Positions 1 to 12,222 of a stretch of DNA of 64,000 nt are shown here, piece after piece. Position numbers and translations under genes: made by a program. The first letter of the stretch is position 1, and each line of letters opens with the position of its first letter. The notes beneath the pieces were generated by a model. It was not told the DNA's origin and ran no database searches. It saw only the letters and a list, made by a program, of their open reading frames with translations. The DNA is from Halocaridina rubra (Eukaryota > Arthropoda > Malacostraca > Decapoda > Atyidae). The DNA lies in assembly GCA_037179515.1 (NCBI GenBank), contig JAXCGZ010007587.1, positions 75,001 to 139,000 on the forward strand, read 5' to 3'.

Positions 1-205
1 ATAAGAGGACCAAATTGAACATATGTGAACATGACAATTATGCAACCGTAAACAGAGTAGGTCAGTCCGATAATCTTAAACATCTAAAAATGAATCTAGA
101 TATTAAATGAACAGTTGAATCAGTTTTGGTTTTGTCTCGGATGTGAATCCATGTACAATAATAAGTTATTGCTGTGTCCTCACTACAAAAGCAATTTTAA
201 TCTTA
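1..205. other. unassigned AT-rich DNA
   Basis: No coding frame, repeat or RNA that I recognise. Confidence 0.4.
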
Positions 206-375
206 TGGGCGGTTTACACTGTCAAACGGTTCGTCGAACGCGGTTCGACAGAAAAGTGTTTAAAGTGATGTTCGAACGTGTGAACGGGGTATTTGGTTGT
301 CGAACACGTTTGTCGAACGTGTTCGACTACCAAATACCCCGTTCACACGTTCGAAGATTCATGTTTTCACATATG
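206..375. repeat. foldback (hairpin) element
   Basis: The segment 271-309 is matched almost perfectly by its reverse complement at 316-355, with a loop of only a few bases. Both arms begin with TTCGAACGTGTGAACGGGG. The flank from 206 carries further GTTCGAC/GTCGAAC motifs, so the hairpin may be the inner part of a longer foldback MITE. I could not define terminal repeats or a target duplication. Confidence 0.6.
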
Positions 376-631
376 TAATGTGCTTATTTGATAATTTCAT
401 GGCCCGAATGAGATTGGGAATTGAATTAAATGCTAAAATGAAGCCACGAGTGAGGTTGGGGAATCTGTAATATGAACATAGTGGCATTCAGTTAGAATGC
501 GTTCATTCCTAAGTATAGCAGATATAAGCTATAAGGTTGGGTTCCTTTTAACCTTCTGTGGTGTAGTGGTAGCGCCTTGACTTAGTAATCATAAGTCCTA
601 GGTTCGAGTCCCGGTCGGGGTAAAAAAATGA

Positions 632-637
<6 letters not shown>
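376..637 (+). mobile_element. SINE-B: tRNA-related repeat unit
   Basis: The same unit occurs, in the opposite orientation, as three tandem copies at 62447-63265. A tRNA-like part (about 553-622) has a box A-like TGGTGTAGTGGTAGC and a box B-like GGTTCGAGTCC. The acceptor ends do not pair, so it is not a functional tRNA. The tRNA-like part lies at the 3' side of this copy, which then runs into AAAAAAATGATTCAT and (AT)n. Confidence 0.65.

Positions 638-709
<72 letters not shown>
638..709. repeat. (AT)n microsatellite
   Basis: About 36 AT units, placed directly after the SINE-B copy. Confidence 0.95.
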
Positions 710-711
<2 letters not shown>

Positions 712-1325
712 CACAAATCGGCCAGTATGTTTACTCCTAGATCTCTTTCATTCTCTGTCTCTTGAAGTTCTACTCCTGTCATTGAGAAGTCAAACTTGGG
801 CCTTCTTGCACATGTACCCATTCTCATTACCTTACATTTTGAAGTACTGAATTTCATTAGCCACTTTTCTGACTATTTAGGCCCTCCTGAAGTTCCCTAC
901 CATTATTCTCGTTTCTTACTTTCTTCACAGTCTTTGCATCGTCTGCAAGCATATTCCTTAATGAATTTACAGACTTTGGTGGGTCATTTACATGTACAAG
1001 GAACAAAAGTGGCCCTAAAACTGAACCCTGTGGAACTCCACTACTAACCCTTCTCTGTTCAGACACGGAGAGTCTTAATCTAACCCTCTGTTCCCTTCCT
1101 TCTAAGTAAGTTTTTATCCATTTCAAGACAATTCCACCTATTCTCGCTATTGCTTGCAGCTTCTTAATAAGTCTCCCGTGTGGGACAGTGTCAAATGCAT
1201 TCTGAAAGTCTAGGAATATGAAATCTGCCCAGCCCTCTCTCTCCTGTAGGATCGGGCTTACCACTTCATAAAATGCTAATAAGTTTGTTACTGTTGATCT
1301 ACCTTCTCTGAAGCCATGTTGTCTC
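712..1325 (-). pseudogene. LINE-A copy 1: CR1-group reverse transcriptase fragment
   Basis: Minus-strand translation matches the middle and back of the LINE-A reverse transcriptase. It shows FLDFQNAFDTVPHGRL, the SGVPQGSVLGPLLFL block and a decayed catalytic box (LADDAK for FADDAK). Frames are broken and substitutions are many, so it is an old, dead copy. On its 5' side it joins a LINE-B fragment at the homologous point of the RT domain, just before the HGFREGRST motif. Confidence 0.8.
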
Positions 1326-1834
<509 letters not shown>

Positions 1835-1860
1835 TTTTCATTATTGCAAGCTACATTCTT

Positions 1861-2063
1861 GTAGTCACCGTGGCTCAAGCGGTAGCGTCCGCGACTCTAA
1901 GGCGTCAGGTCGAGGGTTCGCGCCCCGTCACGGTCTGTGGTTAGCAAGGGCATGCACTCAGGGTAAGGATTACATCTGCCAAAACAAGTCCTTCGCAAGA
2001 AGGCAACCGTCCTAGCCCTTAGTAGAAAAGGGAATCCGTGACGTAAAAGCAGAACAACAAAAA
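1861..2063 (+). mobile_element. SINE-A: tRNA-derived SINE, complete, with 15-bp TSD
   Basis: The tRNA-like head starts GTCACCGTGGCTCAAGCGG (box A region) and has box B GGTTCGCGCCC. A tRNA-unrelated body and an A-rich end (AACAACAAAAA) follow. The element is bracketed by a perfect direct repeat GCAAGCTACATTCTT at 1846-1860 and 2064-2078, the mark of LINE-machinery retroposition. Other copies lie at 49242-49437, 54661-54851, 57596-57791 and 61525-61721; a fragment is at 33484-33562. Confidence 0.85.
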
Positions 2064-2078
2064 GCAAGCTACATTCTT

Positions 2079-2729
2079 CTTCCACACATGTGATAAATAC
2101 ATCGTAAGAACCGAAGGCAGAAAGAACAACAGTTGTAGAAATATCCAGCCACTGAAGGGGCATACCAGCTCAACTTAGTGCCGGTCCCAAGCCCGGATCA
2201 ATGGAGAGGGAGTCAGGAAGGGAATACAGCCATGAAAACTTGAGCCGAAACCAACCTCTAGTCTCCAAGAGGCTAGTGCGAATCAGCAGCCCCATTGATC
2301 ACGGGAACATGGGAAAAGCTGCCCAGAAAGAAGATATACGAGAAGTTAAAATGTCTCTGAAATATATCGATTTCTGTAGTAACACACTTAAGTATGAATA
2401 CAAAACCTACAGCTGCGTTTACTTACGTGTTGTTTATGGCGAAACTACAGTCTGTTTATTCTAATAAACCTTTGAAATTATTATATATTTCCTTTTTCTT
2501 TGATCACTGGTAAACTAAGACGACTGATGGCAGTGAAGTAAGAGAGAAATGTGTAGGAATGAGAAGACAGTGACTCTGTGTCACAGGATGTTGTTTTATA
2601 TATGATAAAACTCGTCTCTCCTGCTTCCGTTCTAGCCCCGTATTGCCATATCTTAAATATTTCAAGAAGAAGCAGAAAAGTATAAAGAAAAAACTTGAAT
2701 AAGTTTTTTCTGTATTGCTTCATCACCCA

Positions 2730-2731
<2 letters not shown>
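2079..2731. other. unassigned DNA, possible dispersed repeat
   Basis: No gene supported. The part around 2177-2330 (CCGGTCCCAAGCCCGGATCA and onward) is more GC-rich than its surroundings and looks like the edge of a dispersed repeat, but no second copy is present here. The open frame at 2201-2464 has no recognisable domain. Confidence 0.35.

Positions 2732-2820
<89 letters not shown>
2732..2820. repeat. (AT)n microsatellite
   Basis: About 44 AT units, ending at SINE-D. Confidence 0.95.
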
Positions 2821-2823
<3 letters not shown>

Positions 2824-2972
2824 TTTACGCAGACGGATTGACCCCGGGAAATTAAGGCTGGATGCCCTTCCTAACCCCGCTGTGGGCTCGAACATGGGTC
2901 CGTCACCTGTCAAAATCGAGCACTCTATAATGTTCCGTTCCGTTGTAGACATCCATCCACCCGGAGGTGGAC
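2821..2972 (-). mobile_element. SINE-D: tRNA-like repeat
   Basis: Read on the minus strand, it has a box A-like TATAGAGTGCTCGATT and a box B-like TGTTCGAGCCC, followed by a body with GGAAGGGCATCCAGCC, and it runs directly into (TA)n. This is the only copy in the window, so family status rests on the pol III-like boxes. Confidence 0.5.
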
Positions 2973-3182
2973 GGGTCATGTACAGTGGTAACGCGCTGGC
3001 TTCACATTCATGAGGTCGAAAGATCGGTTCCCGTCCAAGACCGAGAGTTTAAGCTGTTGCCTGGCAGGAACTGCTGTGGCAGGGCACCACAGTGGGGGGT
3101 TGGGGCTTGTCCCGGCTGACGAATACCCATTGTATTGTAATGGAAATAAAGTTTATTATTATTATTATTATTTTTATTATTA
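2973..3182 (+). mobile_element. SINE-C copy with (ATT)n tail
   Basis: The tRNA-like head has TACAGTGGTAACGCGCTGGC (box A region) and GATCGGTTCCCGTCC (box B region). The body ends ATGGAAATAAAGTTT and continues into (ATT)n. Related copies are at 5811-5996 (minus) and 52173-52364 (plus). The ATT tail appears to seed the trinucleotide arrays seen beside this family. Confidence 0.75.
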
Positions 3183-3311
3183 CTGGAAAGGGAGGGTACA
3201 AGGAGAGATAGGATGGCAAAAAACAAATTTATGATAATAATGAAAATTAATTGATGAACAAAAATTCCTCCATTGCGACATGCCCTTTATATGCCAACAG
3301 CATTTGGTGTT

Positions 3312-5425
3312 CCCCAGAACCAACATAGGCTAGGAGTTTACGAGGAGAAGTCATATAGGTACTATTGAAGTCATAAACTCAGTTGTTAACATTGCAAGGG
3401 AAAAAAATTGTATGATTTTGATTATGGGAGATTTTAGTCATAGAGAGATAGATTAGATAAATCTTGACCCACACAGTGGGGAGGACTCATTCATGGAAAG
3501 ACTCCTAGATTGTGTACAAGAATTTCCTACACCAACATGTACTGGAACCAACGAGGGCCAGGGCTGAAGATGAGCCATCGCTGCTTAATCTAGTATTCAC
3601 AGATAATACGTTGGATACTGAAAAAATTTAGTATGAACCACCAATTGGAAAGAGTGACCACTGTGTGTTGTTGATGGAGTGTATCATCGAAGATGTTCTG
3701 CCTGAAAGTAGAGGCACTGAGGACACAAGGAGGAACTATCCGAAAGAGATTACGTCAAAATTAATGAGCCTTTTACAGTTATTGACTGGAGGACTTTATT
3801 TAACAACAAATCAGTACAAGAAATGTATGACATATTTTGTGAGAATTATGGGAAGATAGTAGATTGTTGCATAACTTCCACCAAAATAGGAGTTATTCAT
3901 GCCAGAGAGAAATGGTTCAATAATGAATGTAAAAGAGCTAAGGAGTGGAGAGACAAATGTTGGAAAAGGTATAGGAGGAGAAAAACGTAAATGCCTGGCA
4001 GACTTGTAAAAGAGCACGAAATTATTACCTAAGTAAAAGAAGAGAGGCAGAGAGAGACTATGAAAGGGATGCCACCTAGAAGCTAATGAAAATCCCAAAT
4101 TATTCCACAGCTTTATCAGAGGAAAACTGAAGGTAAAGGAACAGGTTTTAAATCTAATGATAGCGGATGGAAGCATCACTGAGATGGATGAAGAGATCTG
4201 CGAAGAATTAAACAAGGAGTTTCAGTCAGTATTGACAGTAAAAAATATCCCCCCCCCATATTTCAGAGATAGGATCTCATGGGCCGGTATCAGAGAACAT
4301 AATCTTTTCAGCCACAGAGGTATGCAAAGCAATGGCGAGAATAGGTGGAAATGTTTTGGAATGGATAAAAACTTACTTAGAAGGAAGGGAACAGAGGGTT
4401 AGAGTAAGATGCTCAGTGTCTGAATGGAGAAGAGTTAGTAGTGGAGTTCCACAGGGTTCAGTTTTAGGACCACTTTTGTTCCTAATATATGTAAATGACC
4501 TACCAGAGTCTGAAAATTCATTCATGAATATGTTTGCAGATGATGCAAAGATTGTGAAGAAAGAAAAAAACGAGAACAATGGTAGAGAACTTCAGGAGGA
4601 TCTAAATAATCTGCATGAGTGGTCAAAAAGGTGGCTAATGAAATTCAATACTTCAAAATGTAAGGTAATGAGAATGGATACAAGTGCAAGAAGACCTCAA
4701 CTTGACTACTCAATGGCTTGAACAGAACCTCAAGAAACAGAGAATGAGAGAGATTTGGGAGTAAACATACTGGCAGATTTGTCTCCATAAATACATATAA
4801 ATGGCATAGTAAAGGCAGCATATGCTTTTTTTGGCAAAGGTAAGGGTAACCTTCAGACACATGGACAAGGAAATGTTCAGACATATTTATGTAACCTATG
4901 TGAGGCTAAAGCTTGAATATGCAGTCCCCTTTTGGAATCCACACTTCAAAAAGCACATAGTTAAACTGGAAAAAATTCAAAGACATGTGATGAAGATTGT
5001 GCCAGAAATACTCAATCTCAGTTTTGATGAGAGGTTCAGGGAATTAGACTTACCATCAGTCGAAACTAAAAAAATGAGGGGATATATGGTAAAGGTATTT
5101 AAATTCCTTCATGGTTATGACAGAGTGGATAAGGATCGATATTTTGATATGGCTGGCACTAGAACTAGAGGTCATAATTTGAAGCTTCGTAACTAAACAT
5201 CTTTGCTGGATGTAAGGAAGTACTATTTTAGTGTAAGAGTAGTTGATAATTGGAATTCACTAAGCGAGGAGGTAGTTAATGCTAACTCAATCCATTTTTT
5301 TTAGTTTTAAGGACAAGTATGATAAGTATCGCTAAATACAAAATGGAACCGACCAGGAGACGGGAAGTTACGAGCATAGGGGCCTTTCCCGTGAGCACAA
5401 TTAAGTAATTACAATTAGGTAACCA
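3312..5425 (+). pseudogene. LINE-A copy 2: CR1-group LINE, EN-RT region, decayed
   Basis: The plus-strand translation runs from inside the apurinic-type endonuclease (GKSDHCVLL at about 3649, with the SDH motif) through the linker to the RT (SSGVPQGSVLGPLLFLIYVN, then FADDAKIVKK at about 4530) and the C-terminal region. It is full of frameshifts and stops. The first third of the RT, about 480 bp relative to copy 7, is deleted near 4331 across a shared AAGC. The 3' end carries the family's AATTAGGTAA tail repeats. Confidence 0.85.
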
Positions 5426-5489
5426 CGCTGATATTGTTAAAAGCGGTATCGTATGGCCGTTGACCCTGCATTTCTATCTATCTATCTAT

Positions 5490-5581
<92 letters not shown>
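5426..5581. repeat. (TCTA)n and (AT)n microsatellites
   Basis: About 50 bp of unassigned sequence, then TCTA repeats (from about 5473), then AT repeats broken once by AATA. Confidence 0.9.
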
Positions 5582-5584
<3 letters not shown>

Positions 5585-5704
5585 TAGTGTGACGCCGGGA
5601 CAGGCAGAAACTACCCTCATCAACAAAGGCCCGAGCACGAGAAAATACCAAGACGAAGGAAAAGAAAATGGTTAAGGACAAGGCAGAGATGAGGTGATTC
5701 ACAC
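5582..5704. other. unassigned spacer
   Basis: A unique-looking 120-bp stretch between two microsatellites; nothing recognised. Confidence 0.4.
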
Positions 5705-5735
5705 AATAATGATAATAATAATAATAATAATAACG

Positions 5736-5793
<58 letters not shown>

Positions 5794-5810
5794 TAATAAT
5801 AATAATAATA
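5705..5810. repeat. (AAT)n microsatellite (SINE-C tail, minus)
   Basis: About 35 AAT units with a few changes, continuous with the 3' end of the minus-strand SINE-C copy that follows. Confidence 0.9.
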
Positions 5811-5996
5811 AACCTTTATTTCCATTATACAATGGGTATTCGTCTGCCGGGGCAAGCCCCAACCCCCACTGTGGTGCCCAACCACAGCAGTAACCTGCCA
5901 GGAAACAGCTTCAACTCTCGGTCTTGGACGGGAACCGATCTCTCGACCTCGTGAATGCAAAGCCAGCGCGTTTCCACTGTACTAGCCAGCAGGAAA
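5811..5996 (-). mobile_element. SINE-C copy
   Basis: Reverse complement of the same unit as 2973-3182, with box A- and box B-like blocks near 5935-5990. Its 5' end abuts the 3' end of LINE-B at about 5996. Confidence 0.75.
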
Positions 5997-8125
5997 ACGA
6001 CAGACAGAAAAAGCAGTCAAAGTACAGAGGACTCAGGGATATGGAGGACTAGGCCCTGAGATGATGACAGATCTGCTTTTTGAAGGATGAAAGGTCATGA
6101 GAATTAGGAAAGATAGAAGGAGGAAGAGTGTTCCAGAGTCTGGAGGTAGATGGGCAGAAGCAGTTGCTACAACGACCAGTCCGCGAGCTACAAATCTCCA
6201 CACAGTACCTGTGAGATGAGGCCGCTTGCCAAGTGTTACGCGGCCTCGGCAGTGGGGGGGGATGCAACTCGCCTACTCATCAGATCAGCGATGGAAGTAG
6301 TAGCGATAGAAAAGAGAAAGGGAAGATACCTTACGACGAAGAGAGAGAGAATCCAGATTAGAAGTAAGAGAAGGATCATTAATGAGTCTTAATGCCTTAG
6401 ATTCAACCCTATCAAGGAGATAAGTATGAAAGAAAGCACCCCAGATGTGTGAGCAGTATTCTCAGCAGGGATGAATAAGACCTTTATAAATGTTAAGTAA
6501 CTGTAAAGAGGAAAAGTAATGACGAATACAAAACAAAATCCCTAATTTTTTAGATGAAGATTTAGAAATTTGGATTATGTAATTCCTCCAAGACAAGTTA
6601 GAGGCTGTATGGATTCCTAATATGTTGACAGAATTAAGAGGGTAAATTTCGTTAGTTTCGAGGACAATAGGGTTATCAGGAGAAGATAAAGAGATAACCA
6701 GAAACTGTGTCTTGGAAGCATTGAATTTAGCTAAATTTTGAGTGCCCCACTCAGATACTCTCTGCAAATCGGAGTTGAGAGTAGAAGAGAGAGTGATACG
6801 AGACTGATTTCTAGTAACAGATGAAGGTTGTGAAGAAAAAGCAGAGGAAAAGTGAAGGGTAGAATCATCAGCAAAGGCATGAAGAAGAGAGGAAGATGGG
6901 GATTGTAGAAAATCATTGATAAAGAGAGGGAACAGAGTAGGTGAAAGAACAGAGCCCTGTGGTACACCACTGGTAACAGAGAAAGGGCTAGATGTCACGC
7001 CATCAACACCTATGGATATAAAACGGTCAGTAAGAAAACTGGAAATCAGAGAACAGGACGAAGGGGTAAAACCATGGGAAGGGAGTTTGACAAACAGAGC
7101 CTTGTGCCAGACTCTATCAAAATCCTTAGAGATATCAAGGGCAACGACAAAGGATTGCCCATAGTTCCTCAGAGAAGATGACCATACATGAGTAAGATAG
7201 GACGGGCGATCACCAGTGGATCTTGCCTTGCAGAAGTCGTACTTGTGATCGGAGACAAGTGAGTTAGATTCAAGGCATTTCTAGAAATGAGCATTGAGTA
7301 AAGTTTCGAAAACTTTAGCAATAGAGGAGGTTAGGACAATAGGTTGGTAGTTTGAAGGAATAGAGCGGTCACCCTTCTTAGGAACAGGTTGAACTACAGC
7401 ATGCTTCCAAGATGAAGGATAGATACTGGTTGACAGAATGAGGCAAAACAGACGGCAAAGCACGGGGAAACAGTTCATCTGCAAACTCTTTAAGGAACTT
7501 TGCAGGGATACCATCAGGACCAGATGCCTTGTTCGTCTTTAGCGACCGAAGAACCTTATGAACTTTGCGTGAAGAAAGGATAAGGAGGGCATAGGCTTAG
7601 AGAGGGGTAAAGATTGAGGAACAGGTGTACTTGAATCGTTTATAGAAGAATTGGCAGAAAAATGAGATCCAAAGAGAGTGGCTTTGTCGGTGGGAGAGCA
7701 AGCTATAGAACCATCAGAACGAATGAGAGGGGGAAAGCTTGAGTTAAAGAAGTTATTGGAGAGGCTTTTGGCTAAGGACCAGAAGCATTTGTCAGTGGGA
7801 GAGGAGTTAAGGTCATCAACCTTCCTTCTTATAAAGGAAACCTTAGACCTTCGAATCTGAGCAGTACAGCAATTCCTAGCTACAATAAAAGCAGAGCGAG
7901 TTAAATCGGAAGGAGAGGCTTGGTAAGATCAGTGTTCCCGATTCCTTACCTGGATAGCCATGGAGCAGGCACAGTCAAACCAAGGTTTAGCGGGAGAGAA
8001 AGTTTTTGTAGAAGAGGGGATGTACGCCTCCATTCCCGCGGTCATGATCTCGGCAACTTTTAGAGCTACCTAATCAGGGTTGCGGGACCGAAAGCAGTAG
8101 TCATTCCATGGGAAGTCAAAGAGGA
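5997..8125 (-). pseudogene. LINE-B: second CR1/Jockey-type LINE, RT region
   Basis: Read on the minus strand from 8125: EN-RT linker, RT front part (VVQPVPKKGDRSIPSNYQP), ALDISKDFDRVWH, SGVPQGSVLSPTLF, the catalytic HAFADDSTLHF (about 6870), a SWRNYI block and a C-terminal SRLWNTLPPSIFPN domain ending at 6049. The endonuclease is missing, so the copy is 5'-truncated and stops at (AT)n. Several stops and frameshifts make it non-functional. It is clearly distinct from LINE-A: different catalytic-box context and a different 3' end. The clade call is from motifs only. Confidence 0.8.
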
Positions 8126-8175
8126 TATATATATATATATAATATATATATATATAATATATATATATAATATAT

Positions 8176-8224
<49 letters not shown>

Positions 8225-8244
8225 TGTGTGTGTGTGTGTGTGTG
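8126..8244. repeat. (AT)n followed by (GT)12
   Basis: AT repeats with AATA interruptions, then a GT run that touches the 3' end of LINE-A copy 3. Confidence 0.95.
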
Positions 8245-8318
8245 ATTACCTAATTGTGTTTACGGGAAAGAGCCCAAAGCTCGTATCTTCCCGTCTCCTC
8301 ATCGGTTCCATTTTAGAC

Positions 8319-9916
8319 TTAGTGATACTTATCGTACCTGTCCTTAAAACTATGGATTGAGATAGCATTAACTACCTCCTCGCTTAGCCAATTCCAATTA
8401 TCAACTACTCTTACACTGAAAAAGTATTTCCTTACATCCTGCAAAGAAGTTTTCTTACGAAGCTTCAAACTATGACCTCTAGTTCTAGAGCCAGCCATAT
8501 CAAAATATCGATCCCTATCCACTCTATCATAACCATGAAGGAATTTAAAGACTGTCACCATATCCCCCCTCACTCTTCTAGCTTCGAGTGATGGTAAGTC
8601 TAATTCCCTCAGCCTCTCATCATAACTGAGATTGCGTATTTCTGGCACCAGTTTCGTGGCATGTCTTTGAACTTTTTCAAGCTTAGCTATGTGCTTTTTC
8701 AAGTGCGGATTCCAAAAGGGGGCTGCATATTCCAGTTTTGGCCTCACATAGGTTACATAAATATTTCTGAACATTTCCTTGTCCATGTGCCTGAAGGCTA
8801 CCCTTACATTTGATAAGAATGCATATGCTGCCCTTATTATGCCATTTATATGTATTTCTGGAGACAAATCTGCCAGTATGTTTACTTCTAGATCTCTCTC
8901 ATTTTCTGTCTCTTGAAGTTGTACTCCAGCCACCGAGTAGTCAAGCTTGGGCCTTCTTGCACTTGTACCCATTCTCATTACCTTACATTTTGAAGTATTG
9001 AATTTCATTAGCCACTTTTCTGACCACTCATGCAGATTATTTAGATCCTCCTGAAGTTCTCTACCATTGTTCTCGTTTTTTACTTTCTTCACAATCTTTG
9101 CATAATCTGCAAACATATTCATGAATGAATTTACAGACTCTGGTAGGTCATTTACATATACAAGGAACAAAAGTGGCCCTAAAACTGAAGCCTGTGGAAC
9201 TCCACTACTAACTCTTCTCCATTCAGACACTGAGTGTCTAACTCTAACCCTCTGTTCCCTTCCTTCTAAGTAAGTTTTTATCCATTTCAAAACATTTCCA
9301 CCTATTCTAGCCATTGATTGCAGCTTCCTAATAAGTCTCCCATGTGGAACAGTGTCAAGCGCTTTCTGGATGTCTAGGAATATGCAATCTGCCCAGCCCT
9401 CTCTTTCCTGTAAGATTTGGCTTACCTCATCATAAAATTCTAATAAGTTTGTTATTGTTGATCTACCTTCTCTGAAGCCATGTTGCCTCACTGACAAAAA
9501 GTTGAAGGATTCCAAGTGAAGAGAGATATGTTTCCTTAGTAGTTTCTCCATAACTTTGCAAACTATGCTGGTCAAGGAAACTGGTCTATAGTTCAGAGCC
9601 GTATCCCTCCTTCCCTTTTTGAAGATAGGTATCACATTTACTTGTTTCCAGCATCTTGGAATCTCCCCCGACTCCAGTGACTCCTTAAATATGATACTTA
9701 GTGCACCGATATTGTGTTTGCGCATTTTTTAAGCACATGAGGGTATATGTCATCGGGACCTGTAGCTTTATGAACATCTAAATCCATCAGCGCTTTGCAT
9801 ACCTCTGTGGCTGTAAGGTTGATGTTCTCTAATACCGGTCCTTGAGCTTCTATCACTGCAATCTGAGGGGGTGGGGTATTTTCTACTGTAAATACTGACT
9901 GAAACTCCTTGTTCAA
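8319..9916 (-). pseudogene. LINE-A copy 3 ORF2, reverse transcriptase
   Basis: The 468-aa block 9725-8319 and the upstream block 9916-9698 encode the RT: ALNYRPVSLTSIVCKVMEKL, QHGFREGRST, CIFLDIQKALDTVPHGRL (the catalytic Asp is kept), SGVPQASVLGPLLFLVYVND, and FADYAKIVKK, where the usual FADD catalytic pair is FADY. That change alone would kill polymerase activity. The C-terminal part (EMFRNIYVTYVRPKLEYA, SFKDRYDKYH end) is complete. A frameshift near 9700 separates the two blocks. Confidence 0.85.
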
Positions 9917-9993
9917 TTCTTTGCAGATCTCTTCATCCGTCTCAGTGATGCTTCCATCCGCTCTCTTTAGCCTTAAAACCTGTTCTTTTACCT

Positions 9994-11141
9994 TCAGTTT
10001 TCCTCTGATAAAGCTGTGGAAAAGCTTGGGATTTTCTTTAGCCTTCCTGGTGATGTCCCTCTCATAGTCTCTCTCTCTGCCTCTCTCCTTTTACTTAGAT
10101 AGTCATTTCTTGCTCTTTTGTAGGTTTGCCAGGCATTTATGTTTTTTCTCCTCCTATACCTTTTGCAGCATTTGTCTCTCCACTCCTTAGCTCTTTTACA
10201 CCCATTATCGAACCATTTCTCTCTGGCATGAATTACACCTACTTTGGTGACAGGTATGCAGCAATCTACTATCTTCCCATATTTCTCACAAAAGATGTCA
10301 TACATTTCTTGTACAGGTTTGTTGTAAAATAAGGTTCTCCAGTCAATAACTGCAAAAAGCTCATTCATTTTGATGTAATCTCCTTTCGGATAGTTCCTCC
10401 TCATGTCCTCAGTGCCTCTACTCTCAGGAAGAATATCTTCAATGATATACTCCATCAACAACACACAGTGGTCACTCTTTCCAATTGGTGGTCCATACTC
10501 AATATTTTCAATATCCAACACATTATCTGTGAACACTAGATAAAGTAGTGATGGCTCATCCCCACCCCTGGCCCTCGTTGGTTCCATTACATGTTGGTGT
10601 AGGAAATTCCCTTGTACGCAATCTAGGAATCTTGCCCCGAATGAGTCCTCACCACTGTGTGGGTCAAGATTTATCCAATCTATCTCTTTATGATTAAAGT
10701 CTCCCATAATCAAAATCCTACATTTTTTTCCCGTGCCATGTTAACAACTGAGTTTATGACTTCAATAGTACCTATATGACTTTCCTCATAAACTTCAAGC
10801 CTATTTTGGTTCCTTGGTGGGTTGTATACAACAGTTATTATAATGCTCTCTGACCCAGTATTTATGCGAGCAACAAGAAATTCCTTGAACTCACTTTCTA
10901 TAGCCAAGTTTATTTCTTCGACTTGAATCCTTTCACTTATGAGCAGTGCTATCCCTCTACCAGTCCTCTCAGATCTTTCAACCCTTAGTATTCTGAAGCC
11001 CTTAGGGAAAACTGTGACACTGTTTTTGTCCTCACTCAACTTAGTCTCTGTAATTGCTACTATATCTGCCTTACTGTTGTGAAGCCTATCTTTTAATTCT
11101 ACTGCCTTACCAGCTAATCCATCAGCATTTGTGTATAACAA
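9994..11141 (-). pseudogene. LINE-A copy 3 ORF2, endonuclease and linker
   Basis: Frame blocks 11141-10710 and 10713-9994 encode an exonuclease/endonuclease/phosphatase-fold nuclease: YTNADGL near the start, AITETKLSED (catalytic Glu region), IIMGDFNHKEIDW and GKSDHCVLLMEY (SDH motif). A basic linker (KRAKEWRDKCCKRYRRRKN) follows. This domain nicks the target DNA for reverse transcription in place. A one-base frameshift lies near 10711. Confidence 0.85.
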
Positions 11142-11212
11142 TCTTAATGAGGCCCCATCCCCTGATCTTCTGTCATTATCTTCTTTATCTCCCCTTTGTC
11201 TGGAAGAACTCT

Positions 11213-12222
11213 TTAACGAAAATTTTTCTTCTGTTCTTCATTTCTTTCATCATTTAACCTTCTTGCCTCTAGCAACAAGTTTTTGATCTTTCCCATCTCT
11301 TCCTGTGTTCTGTATCGTCTAATGAACACTTCTTTGAATTCTTGAAGGTCTTTTAGACTTTTTTTTCTCAACAATATTTCCCTACATGTTTCCCCTCTCT
11401 CAAAGGTTACTTCTGTTGGTCTCTGCTTTCCTTCCCTCGAATATTTACCTAGTTGGTGTATGTTTACAATATCCTCAGGACCACAAACTACTCCAAGCTT
11501 TCTTATCAGGTCTACAACCCTAGCTTTATTTTCTTCAAGTCTCCCCTGCCATGTTGGCTCCTGGGATTCGCTTATGCCTGAGATTACCACTGTCTTCTCC
11601 TTATCAAGTGCCTGTCTGATGAGTGAGTTTGCCCTTTCCATCACAACGTCTTCCATTTTTTCGATTACTGTCTCTTTATAGTCAACTGTTTGTATGTTTT
11701 CCAGTGCCACCACCTTTACAGCCTCTTTTACTGCCACATTCCCCTTTAGTGCATCAGCAAAAGAAGTTTTCATGGCATCATTTTCCATATTCAGCTCCTG
11801 GAACTCTTTTCTGAACTGTTCAATGTTTTCCTTAATCTGGACATTCCAAGCAGCAATCTCGTCTCTCTCAGAAGAGAGCAGTGAACTAACATCTAATTCC
11901 TTTAGGTTGTCATTCAGCTGTTTGTTTTTATCTTCTTGTTTAGAAATTCTAGATTCTAGTTGACTCTTTTCCCCTTCCAGCTTCTTTATTCTTTTTCTAG
12001 TTCCTTTCTCTCCTGCCCTTGTGCTTTATTTGCTTCCTCCAAAGATCTTATTTGCTCTCTGGGTGTTTCATTCTCTTTCATTTCTCCATCCATATTCCGA
12101 ATTTTATCATCAAGGCTTATAACCATTGCCTCTAAATTCTTGATTTTCTGTTTAAGTCCCCTAATGGCTACCCCTCCTACCGACCCATGGATGGGAGAGG
12201 TTTGGGACAGAGATGGCGTCAT
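11213..12222 (-). pseudogene. LINE-A copy 3 ORF1 (coiled coil plus RRM-like)
   Basis: Two frame blocks (12222-11986 and 11788-11213) make up an RNA-binding ORF1 protein. The first block is rich in Lys, Glu and Leu heptads (coiled coil). The second holds VVISGISESQEPTW and VVCGPEDIVNIHQLGKYSRE, resembling the RRM-like part of LINE ORF1 proteins that package the element RNA. The frame is broken around 11790-11990. Compare the better-kept ORF1 of copy 10. Confidence 0.75.

Noticed and set aside
553..622. tRNA-like sequences at 553-622, 1864-1935, 2975-3040 and in the 62.4-63.1 kb array as tRNA genes
   Set aside because: Acceptor and stem pairing fail and each is part of a dispersed repeat; only 41463-41535 folds as a true tRNA.
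796..1047. Plus-strand open frames opposite LINE-A RT, here and at 8810, 39035, 42125, 45013, 56340 and elsewhere
   Set aside because: Antisense shadows that recur at the same place in each LINE-A copy.
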